DNA from: Burkholderia arboris
GTDB taxonomy: Bacteria > Pseudomonadota > Gammaproteobacteria > Burkholderiales > Burkholderiaceae
DNA: 64,000 bases
Direction: 5' to 3'
Assembly (NCBI RefSeq): GCF_902499125.1
Contig: NZ_CABVPX010000001.1
Span: 1 to 64,000 of the forward strand
Positions 1 through 8,100 of the stretch are shown piece by piece (position 1 is the stretch's first letter; each line of letters begins with the position of its first letter). A model generated the notes under the pieces. It was not told the DNA's origin and searched no databases. It saw only the letters and a program-made list of their open reading frames with translations. The translations under genes and the position numbers were made by a program.

Positions 1-28
1 ACGGTGCTTTGATAGATTTTGAAGAACT

Positions 29-225
29 TTGGTGCTATGGTTCTTCGCTACGATGGTTCCCGGAGACGGGATCAAAAGGGAACGCAGGAGGGGCAACGCC
101 TCGAAGCTGCGGCTGCCCCCGCAACTGTGAGCGGCGAATCCGTGCCACTGCATGCCACTGGGAAACCGGGAAGGCCTGCACGGATGACGACCCGCGAGCC
201 AGGAGACCTGCCATCGACCCGAGGT
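29..225 (+). promoter_or_regulatory. Cobalamin (AdoCbl) riboswitch upstream of btuB
   Basis: The leader carries the conserved blocks of the cobalamin riboswitch in order: a GGTGC start at 31-35, an AAAAGGGAA block near 75-83, the core GCCCCCGCAACTGT near 115-128, GCCACTG repeats and GGGAAGG near 153-174, and the B12 box GAGCCAGGAGACCTGCC at 196-212. It lies about 220 bases before the btuB start on the same strand. In known cases AdoCbl binding shuts down expression of the downstream transporter. The exact 5' and 3' limits are approximate. Confidence 0.93.
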
Positions 226-444
226 CCAGCAGCCGCACCGGGCGGGGTGTCCCGATGCGCAAGCACCGCCGTTGGCGGTCGCCCGTTGCATGGACGACCC
301 GACCTCAGGATCCGTCAGATGTCCTTCGTTCCCGAATCCGCTTCCCAGCCGGAAGCGTCGCACCGACACGCCGTCGGCATGCACAACCTGCCCGCCCTTC
401 GCTCGCGACCGCCGTACGCGCAACACGCCTTCTCCCGCTGTCTC

Positions 445-2373
445 ATGAACATTCGCCATCTGCTCGCCACGTCCGCCGCCACCGCGCTGCTCGCCCCGAT
501 CGCCCATGCCGCCGGCGACACCGCGCTCCAGCAGCCGCCCCAGCCGGCGGAAAGCGTCGACCTGCCGACGATCAGCGTGACCGACACGCGTCGCCTGCCC
601 GAATCGTTCGACGGGCGCTATGCGACGACCCAGGTCCTCACGCGAACCGACCTCGACCGGCTGTCGCCGAGCGACCCGAGCATCACTCAGGCGCTTGCGA
701 CGCTGCCCGGCGTGACCGTTTCGCAGAACGGCGGCCCCGGTTCGTCCGCATCGGTCAGCATCCGTGGCTCGTCGGCGAGCCAGGTCGCCGTGTTCATCGA
801 CGGCATCCGCATCGGCTCACCCACCACCGGCATCGCGCCGTGGGCCGACCTGCCGACGGAAGCGTTCGAACGGGTCGAAGTGATCTCGGGCCCGGCCGCC
901 GCGTCGTTCGGCGCCAACGCGATGGGCGGTGTCGTGCAGCTGTTCACGCGCCGCTCGTCGAGCCAGCCGAACCAGACCACCGTGTCGTTCGGCGGTGGGT
1001 CGAACAAGACGTTCGACACGCAGTTGCGCACGTCGGGCACAGTGCCGTCGACCGGGCCGCTCGCCGCGCTCGGCGGGCTCACCTACTCGCTCGGCCTGCA
1101 CACGTACAACACGGCCGGCATCGATTCGACGCGGCCGGTCTTGCCGTATCACGAGGACGGCCGCAATCCGTATCACGCGCAGGATCTCGATGCGCGCCTC
1201 GGTTACGCGCGCGACAACTGGTCGGTCTCGACGTTCGCGCTGTATCACCGCTCCGACCTGTCCTACGACAACAGCGGCTATCCGAACCGCCAGCTCGATC
1301 ACCAGCTGACGACCGGTCTCGCGTTCCATCTCGACATCACGCCCGATACGCAGTTCGACCAGTCGTTCGGTTATGCGAACGATCGCCAATTCCTCTACGC
1401 GAGCGATCCGGCCATCCCGACCGACCAGATCAATTCGCAGCGCATCAGCACGTCGACCTCCCTGACCCATCAGGAGCGCGGGTTCCACCTGTTCGGCCTG
1501 CCGCTATCGGGCGAGAGCAAGCTCGGGTACGACTTCACGCGCGAACAGGCGTTCCTGCCGATCGACGCGCCCGGCGGCATACCGACGCGCAACGACTCCG
1601 CGTTCTCGCTGCATCAGTCGGCCACGCTCGGCAGCGTGACGCTGTTCCTCGCGGGGCGTCGCGAGATCATCGCCGGGCAAGGCGTGAACACCGGCAATGC
1701 CGCGCTGTCGTGGGCGATCACGCCGGTCTATACGGCGCGCGTGTCGTACGGCAATGCGTTCCGCCTGCCGAGTTTCAACGACCTGTACTACCCCGGCTAC
1801 GGCAATCCGAACCTCAGCCCGGAACGCAGCACGTCGGTCGAGGCCGCGCTCGACGCGAACACGTCGTACGGCACGTTCACCGCCGCGATCTACGACACGC
1901 GCGTCAGCAACCTGATCGCGTACAACCCGGCGACGTATTCGCCGATGAACATCGGCCGCGCGCATATCCGCGGGATCGACCTGTCGTACAAGGGGACGAT
2001 CGGCCGCTACACGCCGGTGAGCGTCGCGATCGGCCTCCTGAATCCGCAGGACGAGACCCATGACAGCTGGCTCAACCGCCGGCCGCGCCAGACGGTCAGC
2101 CTGAACGTGGACCACACGTGGGACGAACTGCACCTGCACGCGCTCAGCACGGGGGCGTCGCTGAACTACGGCGGGACGACCTTCGACGATCCGGTCAACA
2201 CGACGTACCTGCCGTCGTACCTGACCGTGAACCTGCGCGCGTCGTACCGGATCAATTCGCACCTGACGGTGTCGGCCACGCTGTCGAACCTGTTCGACCG
2301 GCAATACATGACCGCGTACGGCTACAACACGCTCGGGCGGACTGCGTTCGGCAAGGTCAGCTACACGTTCTGA
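445..2373 (+). CDS. btuB: TonB-dependent vitamin B12 outer-membrane receptor BtuB
   Basis: This 642-residue outer-membrane receptor probably imports cobalamin using TonB energy. The start was chosen at the ATG that opens a clean signal peptide (about 22 residues, ending AHA) followed by a TonB-box-like stretch near residues 39-47. The frame is open further upstream, but that part overlaps the riboswitch. The plug domain is recognisable (LPGVTVSQNGG, SIRGSSASQVAVFIDG, ERVEVISGPAAASFGANAMG), and the chain ends in a beta-barrel with the terminal aromatic motif SYTF. The cobalamin riboswitch directly upstream supports B12 as the substrate over a siderophore. No other B12 transport genes follow; the next gene is an unrelated TetR regulator. 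Confidence 0.9.
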   Translation: MNIRHLLATSAATALLAPIAHAAGDTALQQPPQPAESVDLPTISVTDTRRLPESFDGRYATTQVLTRTDLDRLSPSDPSITQALATLPGVTVSQNGGPGSSASVSIRGSSASQVAVFIDGIRIGSPTTGIAPWADLPTEAFERVEVISGPAAASFGANAMGGVVQLFTRRSSSQPNQTTVSFGGGSNKTFDTQLRTSGTVPSTGPLAALGGLTYSLGLHTYNTAGIDSTRPVLPYHEDGRNPYHAQDLDARLGYARDNWSVSTFALYHRSDLSYDNSGYPNRQLDHQLTTGLAFHLDITPDTQFDQSFGYANDRQFLYASDPAIPTDQINSQRISTSTSLTHQERGFHLFGLPLSGESKLGYDFTREQAFLPIDAPGGIPTRNDSAFSLHQSATLGSVTLFLAGRREIIAGQGVNTGNAALSWAITPVYTARVSYGNAFRLPSFNDLYYPGYGNPNLSPERSTSVEAALDANTSYGTFTAAIYDTRVSNLIAYNPATYSPMNIGRAHIRGIDLSYKGTIGRYTPVSVAIGLLNPQDETHDSWLNRRPRQTVSLNVDHTWDELHLHALSTGASLNYGGTTFDDPVNTTYLPSYLTVNLRASYRINSHLTVSATLSNLFDRQYMTAYGYNTLGRTAFGKVSYTF

Positions 2374-2423
2374 CGGCGCGTCGCCTCGGCGCCTGCGTCG
2401 CGGGCGCCGGCACGCACGGGAAA

Positions 2424-2470
2424 TTGACATCGCAGCAAAAACTAATAGAATTAGGTTTTTGACTAACCTA
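2424..2470 (+). promoter_or_regulatory. Promoter with overlapping palindromic operators for the TetR gene
   Basis: A near-consensus promoter is visible: TTGACA at 2424-2429, a 16-base spacer and TAGAAT at 2446-2451. Two inverted repeats overlie it: CTAAT-N3-ATTAG (2442-2454) across the -10 element, and TAGGTT-N7-AACCTA (2452-2470) over the likely transcription start. This arrangement is typical of autorepression by a TetR-family protein, whose gene starts 14 bases downstream. Binding by that protein is inferred. Confidence 0.7.
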
Positions 2471-2483
2471 CATAGCATCCGTC

Positions 2484-3056
2484 ATGGCACGTGCCGGCAT
2501 TACCGTGGACAAGCTCGTCGAAGCTGGCGCGCAGCTCGCCGATGAAACCGGCTTCGAACAGCTCACCGGCGCAGCGCTCGCGCGGCATTTCGACGTCAAG
2601 CTGGCCAGCCTGTATTCCCATATCCCGAGTTTCGACGACCTGAAGAGCCGGATCGCGCTGTTCGCGCTGCAGGAGCTCGCCGATCGCGCGACCGACGCAC
2701 TGGCCGGCCGCACCGGCAAGGACGCGCTGGCCGCGCTCGCGAACGTCTATCGCGACTATGCGCGCGCGCATCCCGGCCGCTTTGCGGCCGCGCGCCATCC
2801 GGTGAGCGCCGAGCGCGCCGCCGGGAGCGCGGGCGGCCGGCTCGTGAGGATGACCTCGGCCGTACTGCGCAGCTACGACCTGCCGGATGCCGAGCAGGCC
2901 CATGCGATCCGCCTGCTCGGCGGCTTCTTCATGGGCTACGTGACGCTCGAAGGCGCCGGCGGCTTCTCGCACAGCGCGCCGGATTCCGATGCGTCGTGGT
3001 CGCGCAGCCTCGATGCGCTCGACGTGATGCTGCGCCACTGGCCTTCGGCCGCATGA
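2484..3056 (+). CDS. TetR/AcrR family transcriptional regulator (WHG-type C-terminal domain)
   Basis: A 190-residue one-component repressor. The N-terminal 50 residues form the TetR helix-turn-helix (ADETGFEQLTGAALARHFDV, then SLYSHIPSFDDLKSR). The rest resembles the C-terminal domain of WHG-type TetR proteins, with the typical HPGRFAAARHP and LLGGFFMGYVTLE stretches. It is followed after 22 bases by an alpha/beta hydrolase on the same strand, which is probably co-transcribed and under its control. Palindromes over the promoter suggest autoregulation. The ligand is unknown. Confidence 0.85.
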   Translation: MARAGITVDKLVEAGAQLADETGFEQLTGAALARHFDVKLASLYSHIPSFDDLKSRIALFALQELADRATDALAGRTGKDALAALANVYRDYARAHPGRFAAARHPVSAERAAGSAGGRLVRMTSAVLRSYDLPDAEQAHAIRLLGGFFMGYVTLEGAGGFSHSAPDSDASWSRSLDALDVMLRHWPSAA

Positions 3057-3078
3057 CGCGCCGGCTGGAATTCAAGCG

Positions 3079-4089
3079 ATGAAAGACAAACCTGACGGCG
3101 TCGTACTGGCGAGCCGTGTCGTGCCTTTCCCGGCATCGATCAGCGACGAAGCGCGAAGCGCGTTGCAACGACTCGTCGGCAACGACGGCGTGCCGCTGAA
3201 TGCGCTGCACGTGATGCCGGCGCTGGACGATCGCGACGCGTGGATGCGCGTGAAGGCGGCCGCCGATGAGCACTACGCGGCCGCCGTCGAGAAGCTCGCC
3301 GGGTATCTGCGTTCGAGCGTCGAGACGATCCGCGCCGGCCACGCGGACGTGCATGTCGCGACGCCCGAAGCGCCGGTGTCCGATGCATGCGCCTACATCG
3401 ACCTGCACGGCGGCGCACTGATCGTCGGCGGCGGCGCCGCGTGCCGCGCCGGCGCGCAGATGCAGGCCGACCGGCTCGGCATGCGCTGCTACGGCGTCGA
3501 CTACCGCATGCCGCCCGGCCATCCGTATCCGGCCGCACTCGACGATTGCATCGCGGCCTATGCGCACGTGCTGGCGCGCCACGCGCCGGAAAACGTCGTG
3601 ATCGGCGGCCGCTCGGCCGGCGGCAATCTCGCAGCGGCGATGGTGCTGCGCGCCCGCGACGAAGGCTTGCCGCTGCCGGCCGCGCTGGTGCTGCTGTCGC
3701 CGGAAGCCGACCTGACCGAATCCGGCGACAGCTTCGAGACCAACCGGCTCGTCGATGTCGTGCTGCCCGCGTCGCTGATGCCGAACAACCTGTTGTACGC
3801 GAACGGCGCCGATCTCGCGCATCCGTACCTGTCGCCGCTGTTCGGCGATTTCGCCGCCGGCTTCCCGCCGACGTTCATCCAGAGCGGCACGCGCGACCTG
3901 TTCCTGTCGAACGCCGTGCGCCTGCATCGCGCGTTGCGGCGCGCGCAGGTGCCCACCGAGCTGCACGTGTTCGAAGGGATGCCGCACGGCGGGTTCATGG
4001 GTGCGCCGGAGGACATCGAGCTGAGCCAGGAGATCGCGCGCTTCGTGCATGCGCATTTGCCGGCGCTGCCTGCCGCAGGCACTCGCTAG
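3079..4089 (+). CDS. Alpha/beta hydrolase (HSL-like esterase, fold-3)
   Basis: A 336-residue cytoplasmic hydrolase of the hormone-sensitive-lipase-like group. It has the oxyanion motif HGGA at residues 110-113, the nucleophile elbow GRSAGG with Ser179, a probable acid in SGTRDLFL, and the catalytic His in the EGMPHGGF segment near the C-terminus. These residues indicate carboxylester hydrolysis, but the substrate cannot be read from sequence. It follows the TetR gene with 22 bases between them, so the regulator probably controls it. No signal peptide is seen. Confidence 0.83.
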   Translation: MKDKPDGVVLASRVVPFPASISDEARSALQRLVGNDGVPLNALHVMPALDDRDAWMRVKAAADEHYAAAVEKLAGYLRSSVETIRAGHADVHVATPEAPVSDACAYIDLHGGALIVGGGAACRAGAQMQADRLGMRCYGVDYRMPPGHPYPAALDDCIAAYAHVLARHAPENVVIGGRSAGGNLAAAMVLRARDEGLPLPAALVLLSPEADLTESGDSFETNRLVDVVLPASLMPNNLLYANGADLAHPYLSPLFGDFAAGFPPTFIQSGTRDLFLSNAVRLHRALRRAQVPTELHVFEGMPHGGFMGAPEDIELSQEIARFVHAHLPALPAAGTR

Positions 4090-4103
4090 AACGGCGCCCC
4101 GCG

Positions 4104-4742
4104 TCAGGACCCGAGCAGGCCGCGCACACCCGCGACCAGCTGGATCGCGCCGAATACCGCGATGACGGCGGCCGACACGCGCGACAACCCGTGCATGAAC
4201 GCGAACGACAGCTTCGTGCGCAGCGCCGCAGTCGCGCTGCTCAGGCACAGCCACCACGTGGCGGAACCGATGAACACGCCGGCGACCATCCACGCCACGG
4301 CCGGCCACATCGCGCCTTCCCGCGCAGCCTGCAGCGGGCCGAGCGCCGCGAAAATCCCGACGAACGACACGATCGTCATCGGGTTCGACAGCGTGAGGCC
4401 GAACGTCGTCAGGAAATCGCGCAGGACGGTCGTGCGCGGCAGGTCGCGTTGCACCGCCGACGCGGCCGGCGCCTGACGCCCGATCGTCCACGCGAGCCAC
4501 ACGAGGAACGCGCCGCCGCCAATTTTCAGGCCGACGGTCAGCATCGGGAATGCGGTGACGATACCCGCAATGCCGAGCGCACCGAGCAACCCGTAGATCG
4601 CATCGGCACACGCGGCGCCGATGCCCGTCGCGAACCCCGCCTGAAAGCCGCGGCTCAGGCTGCGCTGAATGCACAGCATGCCGATCGGGCCGACCGGCAC
4701 CGCGATCGACAGCCCCATCACGACGGACTTGATGAACAACAT
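4104..4742 (-). CDS. LysE/RhtB-family amino acid exporter
   Basis: A 212-residue inner-membrane protein with about six hydrophobic segments and the LysE-family signature PVGPIGMLCIQRSLSRGF in the first 40 residues, followed by the typical LTLSNPMTIVSF motif in the middle. The start was placed at the ATG opening MLFIKSVVMGL because a good GGAG ribosome-binding site lies just upstream; an upstream in-frame start would add 13 charged residues. It probably exports an amino acid or related metabolite. It is divergent from an Lrp/AsnC regulator 117 bases away, the common arrangement for exporter and local regulator. Confidence 0.85.
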   Translation of the reverse strand: MLFIKSVVMGLSIAVPVGPIGMLCIQRSLSRGFQAGFATGIGAACADAIYGLLGALGIAGIVTAFPMLTVGLKIGGGAFLVWLAWTIGRQAPAASAVQRDLPRTTVLRDFLTTFGLTLSNPMTIVSFVGIFAALGPLQAAREGAMWPAVAWMVAGVFIGSATWWLCLSSATAALRTKLSFAFMHGLSRVSAAVIAVFGAIQLVAGVRGLLGS

Positions 4743-4813
4743 TGCCTGCTCCTTGCGACATCCCGCGGGTTGAACAGGCATCGTAGGGAAAGTCCGGTCA
4801 TCGCTGAATGCGG

Positions 4814-4847
4814 TTTTTAAGGAAAAATGGGGGCTCCACCTTAAAAA
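4814..4847. promoter_or_regulatory. Inverted-repeat operator between lysE-type gene and Lrp gene
   Basis: A perfect 9-base inverted repeat, TTTTTAAGG (4814-4822) and CCTTAAAAA (4839-4847), is separated by 16 bases just upstream of the Lrp start. It is AT-rich in an otherwise GC-rich region. Lrp/AsnC proteins bind such degenerate AT-rich palindromes. Its position argues that the true Lrp start is the ATG at 4859 and not an upstream in-frame one. Confidence 0.55.
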
Positions 4848-4858
4848 ATCCCGCCGCG

Positions 4859-5320
4859 ATGGATGATCTGGACTGGAAGGTACTGGCGCTGTTGCAAGCG
4901 AACGGCCGCATCAGCTATACGGAACTCGCGCGTCAGGTTCACCTGTCGGTGCCGGCGGTGACGGAGCGCGTGAAGCGCCTCGAGGCGTCCGGCGTCGTCG
5001 AGGGTTACACGGCCCGGATCAATCCGGCCGCGGCCGGCTACCCGGTGAGCGCGCTGATCGGCATCACGGTGCCGCAGCCGGCCAAGGCGAAATTCCTCAA
5101 GCTGCTGGAGTCGATTCCCGAAGTCGTCGAATGCCGTCACGTGACGGGCGCGGATTCGTACGTGATGCGGTTCGTCGCAACCAGCATGACCCATCTCGAA
5201 CAACTGATCGAGCGCATCAACCTGTACGGCGAAACGCGCACGTCGATCGTCATGTCAACGCCCGTGCCGGTGCGCGGGCTGGCACGGCCGCCGTCGAAGG
5301 TCGACGGCACCCGCGCCTGA
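4859..5320 (+). CDS. Lrp/AsnC family transcriptional regulator
   Basis: A 153-residue feast/famine regulator. The N-terminal winged helix is clear (DDLDWKVLALLQANGRISYT, LSVPAVTERVKRLEASGVVEGY), followed by the RAM/AsnC ligand-binding domain (GITVPQPAKAKFLKLL, VTGADSYVMRF). It is probably an amino-acid-responsive regulator of the divergent LysE exporter. The start at MDDLDWK was preferred because the sequence upstream contains an inverted-repeat operator. A start at 4808 would add 17 residues with no homologous character. Confidence 0.87.
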   Translation: MDDLDWKVLALLQANGRISYTELARQVHLSVPAVTERVKRLEASGVVEGYTARINPAAAGYPVSALIGITVPQPAKAKFLKLLESIPEVVECRHVTGADSYVMRFVATSMTHLEQLIERINLYGETRTSIVMSTPVPVRGLARPPSKVDGTRA

Positions 5321-5434
5321 CCTGTCGATCGACACGGTACGGCCGGCCTCGTCGCGACCGTCGCGAGTGGCGATGACCGGCCGATCTCCGGCCGGCGGCC
5401 GGCCATCCGACGTGCCCGGGACGATCGGCACGCG

Positions 5435-5500
5435 CCGGTTACTTGCCGGTTACTTGCCGGTTACTTGCCGGTTACTTGCCGGTTACCTGCCGGTTACTTG
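5435..5500. repeat. Six tandem 11-bp repeats (CCGGTTACTTG) over a stop codon
   Basis: Six consecutive 11-base units of CCGGTTACTTG run from 5435 to 5500; the fifth has one C for T. The last unit contains the stop codon of the minus-strand lipoprotein gene (5494-5496), so the other five lie directly downstream of that gene. Because 11 is not a multiple of 3, copy-number change leaves the protein end intact while altering the 3' untranslated region. Confidence 0.95.
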
Positions 5501-6861
5501 CCGGCGACGCCGCCGGTCACGCCACCGAGCAGGCCACCCACCAGCGACGTAACGGGTGCGAGCGGATTGCCCGCGCCGCCCGACGCCGTACCGGCCCCGG
5601 GCCCGTTCACCACGGTCGCCGGTATGCCGCCGACGACGCTGGTCACCAGACCGGAAACCGGCACGCCGCCGTTCGCGCCTTTCGGACTCACGAGACCGCC
5701 TGCATTGGTCACCGTGTTGCCGACCGCGAAAGCGACCTGTCCGAGGGCGCCGACGATTGGCTGCGACGACGCGGACGTCACCTTGACGCCTGCCGACGTG
5801 ATCGCTGCACCGACTTGCCCGAGCAGGCCGGCAACCGGCTGTCCGAGGCCCGTCGCCGTGCCGACCTGCTGCGTAAGCTGGCCGGTGGTCGTGACGAGTG
5901 GCGTGATCGCGTTGCTGATCGCCTGCGTAGTCTGTTGCACCGGGCCCGACGACAGGGTCGCGCCGAGTGTTGCGCCACCCGCCTGGAGACCGCCGGCCAC
6001 CGTGTCGAGCAGGCCGCCGACCGGCGCCGTGACGGGCGCCAGCGGCGCGAGCGGCCCGGTGCCGAGCGCCTTCACGGCCTGGCTCAGGCCGGTGACCGGG
6101 TTACTCGTCGAACCGACGATGGAACCGAGGCCGGCAACGGTCGTGCCGACCGGATTCGACGCGATGCCGATCTGGCCGATCCCGTTGCTCACCGCATTGG
6201 AGGTATCGCGAATGATCGTGCCGGCGCCGATGACCGTGTTGCCAAGCCCCGCCGTCACGTCCTTGCCGACGGGGGGCGTCACGCCTTTGATCGTCGTGCC
6301 CGCTGCCATGACGACGCCGCCGATGGAACTGATGATGCCGTTCGTGCCCGGCGTACCGCTGCTCGAACCGCTGCTGCTGGTGCCGCTGCTGCTGGTGCCG
6401 CTGCTGCTGGTGCCGCTGCTGCTGGTGCCACTGCTGCTGGTGCCACTGCTGCTCGTGCCACTGCTGCTCGTGCCGCTGCTGCTCGTGCCGCTGCTGCTCG
6501 TGCCGCTGCTGCTCGTGCCGCTGCTGCTTGTGCCGCTGCTGCTCGTGCCGCTGCTGCTCGTGCCGCTGCTGCTCGTGCCGCTGCTGCTCGTGCCACTGCT
6601 GCTCGTGCCGCTGCTGCTCGTGCCGCTGCTGCTCGTGCCGCTGCTGCTCGTGCCACTGCTGCTCGTGCCACTGCTACCGCTCGTGCCGCTACTGCTTGTG
6701 CCGCTGCTACCGCTCGTGCCACTGGTCCCGCTCGTGCTCGTCCCGATGTTGTTACCCGGCAGCGTCGGCGCCGTGATGTCGCCGCCGCCGCATGCCGCCA
6801 GCGCACACGCCGCAGCGATGGCCGCGACCGCAACATTTGCATTGATGAAATGATTGTGCAT
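5494..6861 (-). CDS. Putative lipoprotein with (GTSSS)n repeat tract and Gly/Ala/Val-rich C-terminus
   Basis: A 455-residue predicted lipoprotein. The start ATG at 6861 opens a lipoprotein signal peptide with the lipobox LAAC (Cys24) followed by GGG. Residues about 40-168 are a low-complexity Ser/Thr/Gly tract dominated by the pentapeptide GTSSS (about twenty near-identical copies). The remainder is a hydrophobic Gly/Ala/Val/Thr/Pro-rich domain with repeated motifs such as SNPVG/SNPVTG and VAGLG/PVAGLLG. Similar Burkholderia proteins are often labelled collagen-like, although no strict Gly-X-Y pattern is seen here. The Ser/Thr tract could be a flexible or O-glycosylated stalk. Function is unknown; surface exposure is inferred. 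Confidence 0.75.
   Translation of the reverse strand: MHNHFINANVAVAAIAAACALAACGGGDITAPTLPGNNIGTSTSGTSGTSGSSGTSSSGTSGSSGTSSSGTSSSGTSSSGTSSSGTSSSGTSSSGTSSSGTSSSGTSSSGTSSSGTSSSGTSSSGTSSSGTSSSGTSSSGTSSSGTSSSGTSSSGTSSSGTSSSGSSSGTPGTNGIISSIGGVVMAAGTTIKGVTPPVGKDVTAGLGNTVIGAGTIIRDTSNAVSNGIGQIGIASNPVGTTVAGLGSIVGSTSNPVTGLSQAVKALGTGPLAPLAPVTAPVGGLLDTVAGGLQAGGATLGATLSSGPVQQTTQAISNAITPLVTTTGQLTQQVGTATGLGQPVAGLLGQVGAAITSAGVKVTSASSQPIVGALGQVAFAVGNTVTNAGGLVSPKGANGGVPVSGLVTSVVGGIPATVVNGPGAGTASGGAGNPLAPVTSLVGGLLGGVTGGVAGK
6357..6744. repeat. 15-bp tandem repeat array encoding GTSSS pentapeptides
   Basis: About 25 units of a 15-base repeat, CTGCTGCTCGTGCCG on the plus strand, with mainly synonymous C/G/T variation. 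Both edges are degenerate. The array encodes the GTSSS tract of the lipoprotein on the minus strand. Since 15 is a multiple of 3, gain or loss of units stays in frame. Confidence 0.93.
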
Positions 6862-7226
6862 GGAAATCCCCGTCCGTTTTTTTGCTCGATCCTTCCAGCA
6901 AGCATCTACCGTGCCATCGCCATCAGGATCTCTGACGATCCGGCCATCGCATCGGATCGCGCCGCCCCGCCGCGCCTCACGCGGGTGACGCCCGGCACCG
7001 TCGCCCGCTCGATCGGCGCATGCGCACCCTACGTTCCGGTAAACCGTGCGTAACACGCATCCGGCGTTACGTAGCACCGCGCGACAAATGACCGGGCGCG
7101 ACGTCGCCGCTCTCCTTCGCGCACACCCAACGGTGCTATCGTCGATACCTGCCCCGATATCCCCGCCATCGGCGCCATCGGCGCCACCGGCGCCACCGGC
7201 GCCCCGAACCCCGGACCAGACAGACG
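6862..7226. other. Intergenic region between divergent lipoprotein and cupin genes
   Basis: 365 bases with no convincing gene. It should contain the promoters for the lipoprotein (minus) and cupin (plus). The only structure I see is four tandem 9-base units (two CATCGGCGC, then two CACCGGCGC) at 7167-7202, close upstream of the cupin start. Confidence 0.6.
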
Positions 7227-7682
7227 ATGAACAATCCGCGAGAAATCCTGACCGCCGCCGAGATCACGGCAATGGAACCGGAACATTCCGTCCATCCGTT
7301 GAACGCGAATGCCGCGCGCCTGAAGCGATCTCTGGGTGATGCGACCGGGCTGACGCAACTGGGCTTCCATCTGATGACCTTGATGCCGGGGCACGAATCG
7401 ACCGAATATCACCGGCACCTGTACGGGGAAGAATGCGTCTACGTGCTGTCCGGAAGCGGCGAAGCCACCATCGACGGCCAGACCTGCCCGGTCGGCCCGG
7501 GAGATTTCATGGGATTTCCGCGCGGCGGCCCCGCGCACACGATGCGCAATACCGGCGACGCGCCGCTTGTCTATATCGTGGCCGGCGATCGTCCGGAGCA
7601 CGACGTGTGCGACTACCCGAATCTCGGCAAGCGGTTGTACAAGGCGGGCGCCAACAAGGTGTTCGTGGATCACGACGCATGA
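7227..7682 (+). CDS. Small cupin-domain protein
   Basis: A 151-residue single-domain cupin. The first cupin motif carries metal-ligand candidates His62, His64 and Glu68/69 (EYHRHLYGEECVYVLSG), and the second carries His104 (PGDFMGFPRGGPAHTMRN). The fold and ligands suggest a metal-dependent enzyme or sugar/small-molecule binding protein. Substrate is not predictable. It stands alone, convergent with the broken CusF-like gene that begins 10 bases downstream on the other strand. Confidence 0.82.
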   Translation: MNNPREILTAAEITAMEPEHSVHPLNANAARLKRSLGDATGLTQLGFHLMTLMPGHESTEYHRHLYGEECVYVLSGSGEATIDGQTCPVGPGDFMGFPRGGPAHTMRNTGDAPLVYIVAGDRPEHDVCDYPNLGKRLYKAGANKVFVDHDA

Positions 7683-7691
7683 CGTCACCCG

Positions 7692-8048
7692 TCACGGCCG
7701 CTTTACGAGCTTTACGAGCTTTACGACCGTGAGCGTGCCGTTGACGTCTTCAACCCGGACCCTCACCTTGTCGCCCGCCTACAGCGGCGGGATCATGCCC
7801 GCATCGCCGACCTTGAACGCCATCGTCATCGGCGGCATCCCGACGTTGTCGAGCGTGCCGTGCTTCAGCGTCACCCGCCCGCGCCCGGCGTCGATCTCCT
7901 TGACCTCGGCGTCGGACAGCTTCGCATCCGGCGCCGATATCGACGTATCGCCCATGTTCGTGCCGGACATGTCGCCGCCCGCGAACACCGGTGTCACCAC
8001 GAAGACCATCGCGCACCGCGCGGCGACGGCTTGAAAGCACGTCTGCAC
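7692..8048 (-). pseudogene. CusF-like periplasmic copper-binding protein, interrupted by an in-frame TAG
   Basis: Reading on the minus strand from a GTG at 8048 gives a signal-peptide-like start (MVFVVTPVFAGGDM), then a CusF-like domain (VTLKHGTLDNVGMPPMTMAF). It is cut by TAG at 7779-7781. Directly after the stop the same frame continues for 28 codons as AGDKVRVRVEDVNGTLTV, the expected last strands of the CusF barrel, and ends at TGA (7692-7694). A single C-to-T change (CAG to TAG) explains the break. The truncated product would lack the C-terminal strands. The 5' end is less certain. Three 9-base repeats (GCTTTACGA, 7700-7726) encode the basic C-terminal KLVKLVK. Confidence 0.8.
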
Positions 8049-8100
8049 CGCTAGCCTTCCATCGGGCCGGGCACGTTCCGCTGTACGCCGGCGCGGCGCG

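Noticed and set aside
19-444. Upstream extension of the btuB reading frame
   Set aside because: This stretch is the cobalamin riboswitch; the BtuB signal peptide begins at the ATG at 445.
2484-3056. TetR regulator as the KstR-type controller of the steroid genes
   Set aside because: It has a WHG-type C-terminal domain, is paired with a hydrolase and its palindrome differs from the one upstream of hsaC.
6357-6744. Possible CRISPR array
   Set aside because: The units are contiguous 15-bp coding repeats with no spacers, and no cas genes are present.
5494-6861. Classifying the repeat lipoprotein as a true collagen-like protein
   Set aside because: The tract is GTSSS, not Gly-X-Y triplets, so a collagen triple helix is not supported.
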